A stretch of DNA of 64,000 bases, taken from positions 372,001 through 436,000 of the forward strand of contig NZ_VCNC01000004.1 in NCBI RefSeq assembly GCF_006210265.1, written 5' to 3'. Origin of the DNA: Desulfovibrio sp. UCD-KL4C (lineage in GTDB: Bacteria > Desulfobacterota > Desulfovibrionia > Desulfovibrionales > Desulfovibrionaceae). The position numbers were made by a program, and so were the translations under genes. Positions 8,866 to 16,901 of this stretch are shown one piece after another; position 1 is the stretch's first letter, and each line of letters starts with the position of its first letter. The notes below the pieces were generated by a model. It saw only the letters and a list, made by a program, of their open reading frames with translations. It was not told the origin of the DNA and searched no databases.

Positions 8866-10151
8866 TGAGTAAGCAGGATTGGTCTTGTTATGCAGATGTT
8901 ATCAACCGCGAAGTTGTGCCTGCACTTGGTTGTACAGAGCCTATAGCCATTGCTCTGGCGGCTGCAAAAGCTGTTGAAACTTTAGGCTGTCAGCCTGAAA
9001 AAACAATAGTTAAAATCAGCGGTAATCTGCTTAAAAACGGAATGGGAGTCGGCGTTCCCGGTACTGGAATGACTGGTTTGGATATCGCTGCTGCTGTCGG
9101 AATTACCGGCGGAAAGTCAGAGCTTGTTCTTGAAGTTTTGCGTGATCTGACAGAAGAGCAGGTCAGCGTTGCTAAGAAAATGCTTACAGATAACGTGTTA
9201 TCTGTTGAACTGGCTGAAACAGAAGAAACTTTGTACGCAGAAGTCCTTGTTCAGTCAGGTGAGAACTCTGCTCGTTGTGTACTGGCAAGATCTCATAGCG
9301 CAATCGTGCTTGTTGAGAAAAATGGAGTTGAAGTCTTTTCTGCTCCGTGGATCAGCGTTGAGGATGACGACAGCGATTGTAAGTTAACAATGAAAGATAT
9401 CTTTGAATATGCAACGAAGGCTCCGGTAGAATCGCTGAAGTTTATACTTGAAGCAGCTAAGATGAACGAAGCTGTTGCTTCTGAAGGGCTTACAAGTGAT
9501 TGGGGGCTGAAGGTCGGAAGGTCTATGGTGCGTGATATCGAAGACGGAGTTCGCTCTGACGACGTTATTTCATATGCTGTAAGGCTAACTGCCGCTGCTT
9601 CTGATGCTCGTATGGAAGGCATAAGCATGCCGGTAATGAGTAATTCAGGAAGCGGTAATCAGGGATTAACAGCAACTCTTCCGGTTGTAGCCTTTGCAAA
9701 ACACTATAAGTCTACCGAAGAGCAGTTGATCCGTTCTTTAATAATGAGCCATCTCACAGCTATTCATCTTAAGCATAGTCTTGGACGTTTATCAGCTTTG
9801 TGTGGTGCAAGCCTTGCCGCAACTGCTGCGGGATGCGGTATTATTTTGATTCTTGGCGGAGGACTTAGCGAAGTCGAAGGAACAATACGAAACACCTTGG
9901 GCGATATCGCAGGTATGGTTTGCGATGGAGCTAAAACTTCTTGTGCTCTTAAAGTTGCATCCGCAGTAGAAGCTGCAATAAGTGCAGCTTTCCTCTCAAT
10001 GAAAGGGATCTGCATCCCCGGTAAAGATGGTATTCTAGATGAGAATATTGAAACCTGTATTAAAAATATCGGCTATCTCGGGTCATTCGGTATGATCGGA
10101 GCTGATAAAGCTATCTTAAAAATTATGACCAGTAAAAAAGCTGCTGCATAA
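8865..10151 (+). CDS. CyuA/YhaM-family L-cysteine desulfidase-type Fe-S enzyme
   Basis: 428 residues, full length for the UPF0597/serine dehydratase alpha-related family. The start PALGCTEPIAIALAAAKA, the glycine-rich GNLLKNGMGVGVPGTGMTG, and the C-terminal pair MVCDGAKTSCALK supply the conserved cysteines expected to hold an Fe-S cluster. E. coli CyuA and the M. jannaschii homologue split L-cysteine into pyruvate (through 2-aminoacrylate), sulfide and ammonia. The ATG overlaps the transporter stop codon, showing tight coupling. Serine or D-amino acids cannot be excluded as substrates. Followed by a strong terminator. Confidence 0.85.
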   Translation: MSKQDWSCYADVINREVVPALGCTEPIAIALAAAKAVETLGCQPEKTIVKISGNLLKNGMGVGVPGTGMTGLDIAAAVGITGGKSELVLEVLRDLTEEQVSVAKKMLTDNVLSVELAETEETLYAEVLVQSGENSARCVLARSHSAIVLVEKNGVEVFSAPWISVEDDDSDCKLTMKDIFEYATKAPVESLKFILEAAKMNEAVASEGLTSDWGLKVGRSMVRDIEDGVRSDDVISYAVRLTAAASDARMEGISMPVMSNSGSGNQGLTATLPVVAFAKHYKSTEEQLIRSLIMSHLTAIHLKHSLGRLSALCGASLAATAAGCGIILILGGGLSEVEGTIRNTLGDIAGMVCDGAKTSCALKVASAVEAAISAAFLSMKGICIPGKDGILDENIETCIKNIGYLGSFGMIGADKAILKIMTSKKAAA

Positions 10152-10172
10152 GTCTGATATAAATTGTCTCAC

Positions 10173-10212
10173 AAAAAATCCCCCGTCAGAATTTCTGGCG
10201 GGGGATTTTTTT
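10173..10212. terminator. Bidirectional rho-independent terminator
   Basis: Stem built on CCCCCG and CGGGGG with inner pairs TCAGA/TCTGG, flanked by an A-run on the left and seven T residues on the right. It ends the ridA operon and, read on the minus strand, the nfn operon that converges on it. Confidence 0.9.
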
Positions 10213-10229
10213 GTTGTAGCTTAGTAATT

Positions 10230-11654
10230 TCATTCTAATTCTACTTTTAAGCGTTCTGCAATGGTTTTAGCAGCTTTTCTACCTGCGCCCATGGCGGAGA
10301 TTACAGTTGCTGAACCTCCTACAATGTCGCCTCCGGCAAAAACATTCGGAATAGAAGTTTCACCTGTTTCAGGATCAGCTTCAATATATCCGCGTTTGCT
10401 TAAGGATAGGCCGGGAGTTGCTTCAAGAAGCACCGGATTGGCGCCGGTTCCGACTGCAAGAATGACCATATCAACTTCGAGTTCTTTGGTCTTACCTTCA
10501 ACAGGTACAGGTCTGCAACGACCGGAGTCGTCAGGCTCACCAAGTTCCATTACCTGTAAGGTCATAGACTTAACATGCGAGTTTTCATCACCGTTGATGG
10601 AAATAGGGGAAGTGAGCAGTTCAAGCTTCACGCCTTCTTCAATTGCATGATGAAGTTCTTCACGTCTGGCAGGCATTTCATCCTGAGTACGACGATAAGT
10701 AATATAGACATTTTCCGCGCCGAGTCTAAGGGCCGTGCGGGCTGCGTCCATGGCAACGTTACCACCGCCGACAACCGCAACATTACGCGGTCTTGGGGCA
10801 GGAGTATCGTAGTTGGGGAAATCGTATGCACGGCCTAAATTGATGCGGGTTAAGTACTCGTTAGAAGAGTAAACGCCGACGAGATTTTCACCGGGGATGT
10901 TCAGGAACCATGGCAACCCAGCTCCTACACCGATAAAAATAGCATCGTAACCATCATCAAGAAGGTCTTGAATCGTGATAGTTTTACCGCCGACCCAGTT
11001 TGGAAGGAAGGTAACACCTTTAGCCCAGAGTGCTCCAACTTCGCGAGCGACAATGGATTTAGGGAGTCTGAATTCAGGAATACCATAAACAAGAACTCCA
11101 CCGATTTCATGTAGAGCTTCATATACTGTGACAGGTACGCCGCGGGCGGCAAGGTACCCGGAAACAGTAAGGCTGGATGGTCCTGAACCGATACATGCAA
11201 CTTTTACATGCTCGTTGGGCAGACTACACGCTGTGTCACCCGTGATCATTTCACAGGCAGAGTCGCTGTCGAAAGTATCGGCAACAAATCTTTCAAGGCG
11301 GCCGATGGCAACAGGCTCATGTTTTTTACCGAGAATACAGGAGCCTTCGCACTGATTCTCCTGCGGACAGACTCGTCCGCAGACTGCCGGCAGGGCATTA
11401 GTTTGTTTGATAACTTTATATGCGGAAGGAATGTCTCCTGCGGCCAGATGTCCGATGAATCCTTTAATATCAATTTCAACAGGACATCCTTTCTGGCACA
11501 TTGGGACTTTACACTGGATGCAGCGGTTTGCTTCTTCAATAGCCTGCTCGCGGCTGTAGCCAAGTGCGACTTCTTTGAAGTTTTTGTTACGAACATCTGC
11601 AGGTTGTTCCGGCATCGGAGTACGGGTAGGGTTGAACTTTTTTTTATTTACCAT
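10230..11654 (-). CDS. nfnB: NfnB-type large subunit of NADH-dependent reduced ferredoxin:NADP+ oxidoreductase (GltD-like)
   Basis: 474 residues. N-terminal Fe-S domain with CIQCKVPMCQKGC and CGRVCPQENQCEGSC (about residues 38-110), then two nucleotide-binding folds (GSGPSSLTVSGYLAARG for FAD; NVAVVGGGNVAMDAARTALRLGA for NAD(P)H). This matches the small-subunit-like chain of glutamate synthase, used in NfnB. Because NfnA overlaps it, the pair most likely forms cytoplasmic NfnAB, which couples NADH and reduced ferredoxin oxidation to NADPH formation by flavin bifurcation. The ATG at 11654 with AGGAGC upstream is preferred; a longer in-frame start at 11708 would run 65 bases into nfnA. No glutamate synthase large subunit gene is nearby. 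Confidence 0.9.
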   Translation of the reverse strand: MVNKKKFNPTRTPMPEQPADVRNKNFKEVALGYSREQAIEEANRCIQCKVPMCQKGCPVEIDIKGFIGHLAAGDIPSAYKVIKQTNALPAVCGRVCPQENQCEGSCILGKKHEPVAIGRLERFVADTFDSDSACEMITGDTACSLPNEHVKVACIGSGPSSLTVSGYLAARGVPVTVYEALHEIGGVLVYGIPEFRLPKSIVAREVGALWAKGVTFLPNWVGGKTITIQDLLDDGYDAIFIGVGAGLPWFLNIPGENLVGVYSSNEYLTRINLGRAYDFPNYDTPAPRPRNVAVVGGGNVAMDAARTALRLGAENVYITYRRTQDEMPARREELHHAIEEGVKLELLTSPISINGDENSHVKSMTLQVMELGEPDDSGRCRPVPVEGKTKELEVDMVILAVGTGANPVLLEATPGLSLSKRGYIEADPETGETSIPNVFAGGDIVGGSATVISAMGAGRKAAKTIAERLKVELE

Positions 11655-12483
11655 GCTCGCTCCTGAACAAATCCATTGATTCGTTCTCTTGGTTTTTATA
11701 CTGGGCAAGGCGCATTCTGAGTTCGTTAAAGTCTACTTTGTGTCCGTCGAATTCTGGGCCGTCAACACATGCAAAGCGAGTTTCTCCACCGACATTGCAA
11801 CGGCAAGCTCCGCACATTCCGACTCCGTCAACCATGATAGAGTTAAGACTTACTACGGTCCTGACTCCGAAAGGTTTTGTGACTTTGGAAACGGCTTCCA
11901 TCATAGGAACAGGGCCGATGGCGACAACTTCTGCAACGTCTTTATCTTTTTCAAGACGGTCGCGGAGAACTTCGGTGACAAATCCTTTATGCCCGGTACT
12001 TCCATCGTCAGTTGCGATCAGAAGTTCAGGACAGAATCCGCCTAGTTCATCACAGAACAGGAGCAGGTCTTTGCTTCTGGCACCGACAATTGCGACAACG
12101 TGATTGCCTGCTCTGTGGTGCCCTTTGGCGATATGATGCATGGCGGCAATTCCGGTTCCGCCGCCGACACAGATGACCGTACCGCACTTTTCAATATGAG
12201 TAGGTTTTCCGAGAGGTCCGCAGACGTCAAGGATGGTGTCGCCTTCTTTTAGTGTTTCAAGGAGTGCCGAACTTTTACCTACAACGAGGTAAACAATGGT
12301 AATTGTTCCGGCATTCTGGTCCGTATCAGCAATAGTCAGAGGGACTCGTTCCCCTTTACTATGGATACGAAGGATGACGAAGTTGCCCGGTTTTGCCTTT
12401 TTGGCAATTTGGGGTGCATGGATAACCAGCATGCTTGTTTGGCCTGGAATCAGCGCCTTTTTTCGAAGAATTTTGTTGCTCAT
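11644..12483 (-). CDS. nfnA: NfnA-type FAD/[2Fe-2S] subunit (sulfide dehydrogenase/dihydroorotate dehydrogenase electron-transfer-like)
   Basis: 279 residues: a ferredoxin reductase-like FAD domain (about 1-100), an NAD-binding domain (CVGGGTGIAAMHHIAKGHH at about 105-123) and a C-terminal [2Fe-2S] site (GVGMCGACRCNVGG, then FACVDGPEFDGH). The cysteine pattern is that of PyrK/SudB/NfnA. First gene of the leftward nfnAB operon; its last 11 bases overlap the nfnB start. In NfnAB this subunit binds NAD(H) and passes electrons through its cluster. Related SudAB complexes were first described as sulfide dehydrogenases, which remains an alternative name. Confidence 0.9.
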   Translation of the reverse strand: MSNKILRKKALIPGQTSMLVIHAPQIAKKAKPGNFVILRIHSKGERVPLTIADTDQNAGTITIVYLVVGKSSALLETLKEGDTILDVCGPLGKPTHIEKCGTVICVGGGTGIAAMHHIAKGHHRAGNHVVAIVGARSKDLLLFCDELGGFCPELLIATDDGSTGHKGFVTEVLRDRLEKDKDVAEVVAIGPVPMMEAVSKVTKPFGVRTVVSLNSIMVDGVGMCGACRCNVGGETRFACVDGPEFDGHKVDFNELRMRLAQYKNQENESMDLFRSEHGK

Positions 12484-12565
12484 AGTCTCCTACATCGCTT
12501 GAGTTTAGTGAGGAAAGATAAGTCGTTGGCCCTCATAAAGCAAGGAACTAAGTCCTTTACCGTAC

Positions 12566-12594
12566 TTGCCAAAAATAATTTAACGTATTATATT
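12566..12594 (+). promoter_or_regulatory. Predicted sigma-70 promoter for the GGA-rich leader and orphan gene
   Basis: TTGCCA at 12566-12571 and TATATT at 12589-12594 with a 17-base spacer. Transcription would start near 12601, giving a leader of about 163 bases. Confidence 0.5.
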
Positions 12595-12601
12595 TAAAAA
12601 A

Positions 12602-12764
12602 GTATTTTGGTACTTTGTTTTTAGCTGCTTCCACGGATGGAAGCCGAAAATCCCACATCTCCTTCATGGATGATTGCGGTAATGCCGCAGGAACGACGGG
12701 CTGCCTATGCAGGCAAGCTGTTGTTTTATGTTTTTGTGGATCGGTTTCTTTAGTGGAGAATTTA
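12602..12764 (+). promoter_or_regulatory. Structured 5' leader with five GGA motifs, possible CsrA target
   Basis: The leader holds a 6-bp stem GCTTCC/GGAAGC (12627-12644) whose six-base loop is ACGGAT, the arrangement preferred by CsrA. More GGA motifs are at 12668, 12690, 12738 and 12755, the last being the ribosome site itself (GTGGAGAA). Two further hairpins, TGCGG/CCGCA (12675-12689) and TGCCT/AGGCA (12702-12715), lie between them. Reading this as CsrA translational repression is inference. Confidence 0.45.
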
Positions 12765-13184
12765 ATGCGTATAGCAGCACAGTCCGTAAATTTATATGCA
12801 GAAAATGCCCAAAAATGGGCCGTACAAACTGACGCCGCACCAGAAAGCGTACAGGCACGTGTTAAAACACGTAGTTTTGGATTGAATCTGGGGAAGCTGG
12901 GCGTAAGTTTCACTGCAAAGGACCTCGAGTTTGAACCAAGCGAAGCACAAGTTGCGTCGCAGGAATTTCGGTCAAAATCATATCCTCGTACTCAGAGCGA
13001 AGAGAGTGATGTTCAAGATGTTGCAAAATATCTAATGCAAACTCAAGCAGCTCTTTCCGAGGATCTTGTACCATACACTTCAAATAATTCAGGTTATAAG
13101 TTAAGTCGAGCTATCTCGGCTTATACACAACAGTCTGATTCGCTGAACAGTTCACAGCCCGGAAGAGCGCTGGGCAAAGTCTAA
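12765..13184 (+). CDS. Hypothetical protein, unrecognised
   Basis: 139 residues; I do not recognise a family. The start MRIAAQSVNLYAENAQKW is favoured over the longer frame beginning at 12615 because GTGGAGAA precedes it and the upstream part lies in a hairpin-rich leader with cysteine-rich, implausible translation. The protein is polar, rich in Ser, Gln and Ala, has no signal peptide, transmembrane segment or cysteine, and a helical N-terminus with a Gln/Ser-rich low-complexity tail. It stands alone between nfnA (divergent) and lepA. Its GGA-rich leader suggests post-transcriptional control. A regulatory or motility-related role would fit CsrA control but is speculative. Confidence 0.6.
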   Translation: MRIAAQSVNLYAENAQKWAVQTDAAPESVQARVKTRSFGLNLGKLGVSFTAKDLEFEPSEAQVASQEFRSKSYPRTQSEESDVQDVAKYLMQTQAALSEDLVPYTSNNSGYKLSRAISAYTQQSDSLNSSQPGRALGKV

Positions 13185-13600
13185 TTCCTGAGTACCATAA
13201 ACTACGTCCTGCAAGAGTCTAGTTTTATAAACAAAAATGAGATTTAATGCGTTTTTCAATTGAAGATTTCTAGCAGCTTATATCTGAAGTACTGAGTGAT
13301 TAGTACATAAATTTTCCTTTGAGTACCTGATTTTATCACTAATGTAATTTGATGGATCAATCAATCTTTTTTGTAAAAAATATCAATCGAATTTATCAAG
13401 TTAAATCCATATCCTTTCGGCTTAGTTGTGAGTCTGCCTTATTCGGTAATTCTTTTGTTTGATTTGGAGTGGCATTACGTATTAGACAGTACGAAGCAAA
13501 TACCGTAATAAGGTCTCGCTTTAGGCCATACCCGTGTGGCAAAATAACGTTAAATTTAAGGAGCCGGCAGTTCTGCAATATGAACGTCGACCGTTTTAAT
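13185..13600. other. 416-base gene-free stretch before lepA
   Basis: AT-rich with no convincing gene or RNA. A weak stem TTGAT/ATCAA followed by a TCTTTTTT run at about 13349-13373 may end the orphan-gene transcript. An AAGGAG at 13558-13563 is 16 bases before an ATG at 13580, so it may not serve as the lepA ribosome site. Confidence 0.4.
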
Positions 13601-15406
13601 ATGGTAAAAATATCAAATATAAGAAATTTCAGTATTATCGCACATATCGATCACGGTAAGTCAACTTTGGCTGACCGTATTCTTGAAATCACTGGCCTTG
13701 TCGGTGATCGCGAAAAAAAAGCTCAATATCTTGATAAGATGGATCTTGAGCGTGAGCGTGGAATTACAATCAAAGCTCAGAGTGTTCGTATACCTTATAA
13801 AGGTTTAGATGGTGAGGATTATATCCTTAACCTGATCGATACTCCCGGTCATGTTGACTTCAGTTATGAAGTTTCGCGTAGTCTTGCCGCTTCTGACGGA
13901 GCCTTGCTTGTTGTTGACTCAACACAGGGTGTTGAAGCGCAGACTCTTGCTAATGTGTTTTTGGCTCTTGATCATGACCTTGAGATTATTCCTGTTTTAA
14001 ACAAGGTTGATTTGGCCAGTGCTGATGTTGACAGAGTTGCCAGTGAAATTGAAGAGATCATCGGTCTGGATTGTACTGATCCCCTCATGATAAGTGCGAA
14101 AACAGGACTTAATGTGGATAAGGTCCTTGAGTCAATTGTAACGAATCTGCCTGCTCCTACAGGAGATCCGAATAAGCCGCTTAAGGCTCTTATTTTTGAT
14201 TCTTGGTACGATTCATATCAAGGCGTGGTTGTTCTTTTCCGTATTTTGGACGGAACAATTAAAAAGGGAGACAAGATCCAAATCTTTTCTTCTAAGTCTA
14301 TTTTTGATGTCACGACCTTAGGAGTTTATTCTCCAGAAGCTCTTGGTGTTAAAAGTCTTAGTGCTGGTGAAGTAGGTTTTCTGTGCGCCAGCATGAAGGA
14401 GTTAAATGATGCTCCTGTAGGGGACACGATTACTCTCGCTTCTGATCCTGTTGAAGAGCCTTTTCCTGGTTTTCAGGAAGTTAAGGCAATGGTTTTTTGC
14501 GGACTCTATCCGGTTGAACCTGCCGAATACGAACCCTTAAAGGGCGCACTTGAAAAGTTGCAGCTTAATGATACTGCTTTTTCATACGAGCCTGAGTCCT
14601 CCACTGCTTTGGGATTTGGTTTCCGTTGTGGTTTTCTTGGGCTTTTGCACATGGAGATTATTCAGGAGCGGCTGGAGCGTGAATTTCAGGCTAAACTGAT
14701 TGCAACAGCTCCTTCAGTTATCTATCAGGCAAAGCTTATGAATGGCACTGTCCTTGAAATTGATAATCCTAGCAAAATGCCGGAAGCCACAGAGCTGGAA
14801 TCTCTTTCTGAGCCCTACTGCCGTCTGGAAATTCATGTTCCAAATGAATATGTCGGAGCAGTTCTTAAACTTTGTGAAGAAAAACGCGGTATTCAGAAGG
14901 ATATGCGCTATCTTTCTTCATCAAGAGTTATTATTACTTACGAAGTTCCTTTCGCGGAAATTATGTATGACTTCTTTGATAAGTTGAAGTCTCACACGAA
15001 AGGTTATGCCTCGCTTGACTATGAAATTATTGATTATCGTGTCTCGAATCTTGTTAAACTTGATATTTTGATTAACACTGATCCTGTTGATGCCTTTTCA
15101 GTGATTGTTCATAAAGATTCGGCATATTCACATGGTAGAAGTCTTGCTTTGAAGCTCAAAAGAGCTATTCCGCGTCAAATGTTTGAAGTTGTAATTCAGG
15201 CTGCAATCGCCAGAAAAATTATTGCGAAAGAACGAGTCGCCCCGTTTAGGAAAAACGTTATTGCCAAGTGTTACGGTGGAGATATTTCCCGTAAACGCAA
15301 ACTTCTTGAAAAACAGAAGGAAGGTAAGAAGCGTATGAAGAAAATGGGGAATATCGAAATCCCGCAGGAAGCTTTCCTTGTAGTACTAAAGGCCGGAGAC
15401 GAATAG
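13601..15406 (+). CDS. lepA: Elongation factor 4 (LepA) GTPase
   Basis: 601 residues from this ATG, the normal LepA length. The G1 motif is in [16 protein letters not shown], followed by the switch region [18 protein letters not shown] (G3) and NKVDL (G4). The C-terminal LepA-specific domain is present ([17 protein letters not shown]). LepA is a ribosome-bound GTPase that affects translocation and initiation-complex assembly. The start is uncertain: the ATG at 13580 adds seven residues and is nearer a good AAGGAG, but [13 protein letters not shown] matches the usual N-terminus. lepB follows after 65 bases, the common lepA-lepB order. Confidence 0.97.
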   Translation: MVKISNIRNFSIIAHIDHGKSTLADRILEITGLVGDREKKAQYLDKMDLERERGITIKAQSVRIPYKGLDGEDYILNLIDTPGHVDFSYEVSRSLAASDGALLVVDSTQGVEAQTLANVFLALDHDLEIIPVLNKVDLASADVDRVASEIEEIIGLDCTDPLMISAKTGLNVDKVLESIVTNLPAPTGDPNKPLKALIFDSWYDSYQGVVVLFRILDGTIKKGDKIQIFSSKSIFDVTTLGVYSPEALGVKSLSAGEVGFLCASMKELNDAPVGDTITLASDPVEEPFPGFQEVKAMVFCGLYPVEPAEYEPLKGALEKLQLNDTAFSYEPESSTALGFGFRCGFLGLLHMEIIQERLEREFQAKLIATAPSVIYQAKLMNGTVLEIDNPSKMPEATELESLSEPYCRLEIHVPNEYVGAVLKLCEEKRGIQKDMRYLSSSRVIITYEVPFAEIMYDFFDKLKSHTKGYASLDYEIIDYRVSNLVKLDILINTDPVDAFSVIVHKDSAYSHGRSLALKLKRAIPRQMFEVVIQAAIARKIIAKERVAPFRKNVIAKCYGGDISRKRKLLEKQKEGKKRMKKMGNIEIPQEAFLVVLKAGDE

Positions 15407-15471
15407 GTCACGGTTTTAAAAAATGATATTTCCAAGGGGGATACCTTTGGACTTTTATAAGGACGAACAGA

Positions 15472-16074
15472 ATGAATCCTAGATGGCAGAGTACCGTTAA
15501 AGAGTATATTGAGGCCCTTTTTATTGCCCTTTTATTGGCCCTTTTTATAAGAACTTTTATAGTTCAGGCCTTTAAAATCCCATCCGGTTCCATGTTGCAG
15601 ACTCTTCAGATCGGAGATCATCTTCTGGTAAAGAAGTTTACTTATGGAGTTAAGGTTCCGTTTACTTCAAAGGTTGTGATCAAGATGGGCGACCCTAAGT
15701 ATAAGGATATTATTGTATTTAGATATCCTGGTGATCCCAGCATAGATTATATTAAAAGAGTAATTGGTGTTCCTGGCGATACTGTTGAGATTAAAAATAA
15801 GAAAGTTTTTGTGAACGGTAAGGAACTGATTGAGCCGTATACACAGTTTATAGATAAGGATCATATCTCTGCGCTTAGAGATAATATGCCTCCGCGCCAT
15901 ATTCCAGAAGGTGAATATTTTGTAATGGGCGATAATAGAGACGGGTCCAATGATTCAAGATTCTGGGGGAATGTTCCTCGCGATAATATTTTGGGCAAGG
16001 CCTGGATTTTATATTGGTCATGGGGCGGACCTAATACCGTGCGCTGGGATCGTATAGGGCATATCCTCCACTAA
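15472..16074 (+). CDS. lepB: Signal peptidase I
   Basis: 200 residues. One N-terminal membrane anchor (ALFIALLLALFIRTFIVQAF, about 15-34) is followed at once by PSGSM with the nucleophile Ser40, and the general base Lys95 in YIKRVIGVPGD. The third block MGDNRDGSNDSRFWG is intact. The enzyme removes signal peptides from exported proteins on the outer face of the cytoplasmic membrane. It lies 65 bases after lepA and has an AAGGACGA ribosome site; a terminator follows. Confidence 0.97.
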   Translation: MNPRWQSTVKEYIEALFIALLLALFIRTFIVQAFKIPSGSMLQTLQIGDHLLVKKFTYGVKVPFTSKVVIKMGDPKYKDIIVFRYPGDPSIDYIKRVIGVPGDTVEIKNKKVFVNGKELIEPYTQFIDKDHISALRDNMPPRHIPEGEYFVMGDNRDGSNDSRFWGNVPRDNILGKAWILYWSWGGPNTVRWDRIGHILH

Positions 16075-16137
16075 ATATGACCGTGTAGTTATTTAGAATT
16101 AACCTTTTGGTTTTAAGATTTGTTTTGTATTTATTCT

Positions 16138-16173
16138 AGAGAGTCCGTCATTTGATGACGGGCTCTCTTTTTT
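16138..16173 (+). terminator. Rho-independent terminator after lepB
   Basis: Long stem AGAGAG..CCGTCAT / ATGACGG..CTCTCT with a TTG loop and one T-G wobble, followed by a run of six or more T. Confidence 0.9.
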
Positions 16174-16267
16174 ATGGAAACTAGTTGCTATGCTTCTGTT
16201 AGTTCGCCATATAATAATTTAGAGTGAAGTTTTTGTACGCTTAAATATTCGTCACGGAGCAGTTGTA

Positions 16268-16819
16268 GTGTCAAAAATAGCATGGAATGAATCATTAAGC
16301 CTAGGTGTTGCGGAATTAGATAAACATCATAAAGAGCTTTTATACATAATGAGTTTGCTCTTAGATGCCTTGCAGTATGAGCAGGACGAAGAAGCCATTT
16401 CGACAATACTTTCAAAGCTAAAGGAGTATACTCTTTTTCATTTCTCGGCAGAGGAAGCCTTTATGAAAGAAATTAAGTATCCTGAGCTTAATAAGCATAT
16501 AGCAAAACATTCTGAACTTAAAAAGAAAGTTAAGTCTTTTCAATATGCTCGTTTTTGTCATGAAAATTTGACACCTGAAGATTATAAAGAATTTATTTCA
16601 AACTGGTTGATTGAACATATCTTTCAGTATGATTTTAAGATCATAAAATATATGCAAGAAAACAAGAGTAGTCCTAAGAATTTTAAAGATAAGGTTAAAG
16701 CTGATTGGAAGAAGGTAAAGGCCAAAACTGAAACAGGTGGAAATATTAAAACTGATGAAAAGGTTGAGTCGGCAATTAAGACTGATACGAACGTAAAGGA
16801 TGAAAAAGAAGAATCTTGA
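16268..16819 (+). CDS. Bacteriohemerythrin with charged C-terminal tail
   Basis: 183 residues starting at GTG with CGGAGCAG upstream. Residues 1-132 form a four-helix hemerythrin domain with every di-iron ligand in place: His21 (LDKHHKELL), His58 and Glu62 (FHFSAEEAFM), His77 and His81 (HIAKH), His117 and Asp122 (EHIFQYD). These proteins bind O2 reversibly and in anaerobes serve oxygen scavenging, sensing or delivery. About 50 residues after the domain form an unusual Lys/Glu/Thr-rich tail (VKAKTETGGNIKTDEKVESA) likely to be disordered. Single-domain bacteriohemerythrins normally end near 135 residues. Monocistronic by appearance. Confidence 0.93.
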   Translation: MSKIAWNESLSLGVAELDKHHKELLYIMSLLLDALQYEQDEEAISTILSKLKEYTLFHFSAEEAFMKEIKYPELNKHIAKHSELKKKVKSFQYARFCHENLTPEDYKEFISNWLIEHIFQYDFKIIKYMQENKSSPKNFKDKVKADWKKVKAKTETGGNIKTDEKVESAIKTDTNVKDEKEES

Positions 16820-16901
16820 TTTTTGTAATTAAGCGTAGTTCTTTACATTATAACAGAGAGTATATAACTCACTTGGGGACTTGTAATTAAAGGAGTTCCC
16901 G

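Noticed and set aside
11208-11666. 152-residue plus-strand frame
   Set aside because: Shadow of nfnB, whose Fe-S cysteine motifs are intact on the other strand.
12615-12764. N-terminal 50-residue extension of the orphan protein at 12765
   Set aside because: It falls in a hairpin-rich leader, is cysteine-rich and unlike the rest, and a ribosome site precedes the internal ATG.
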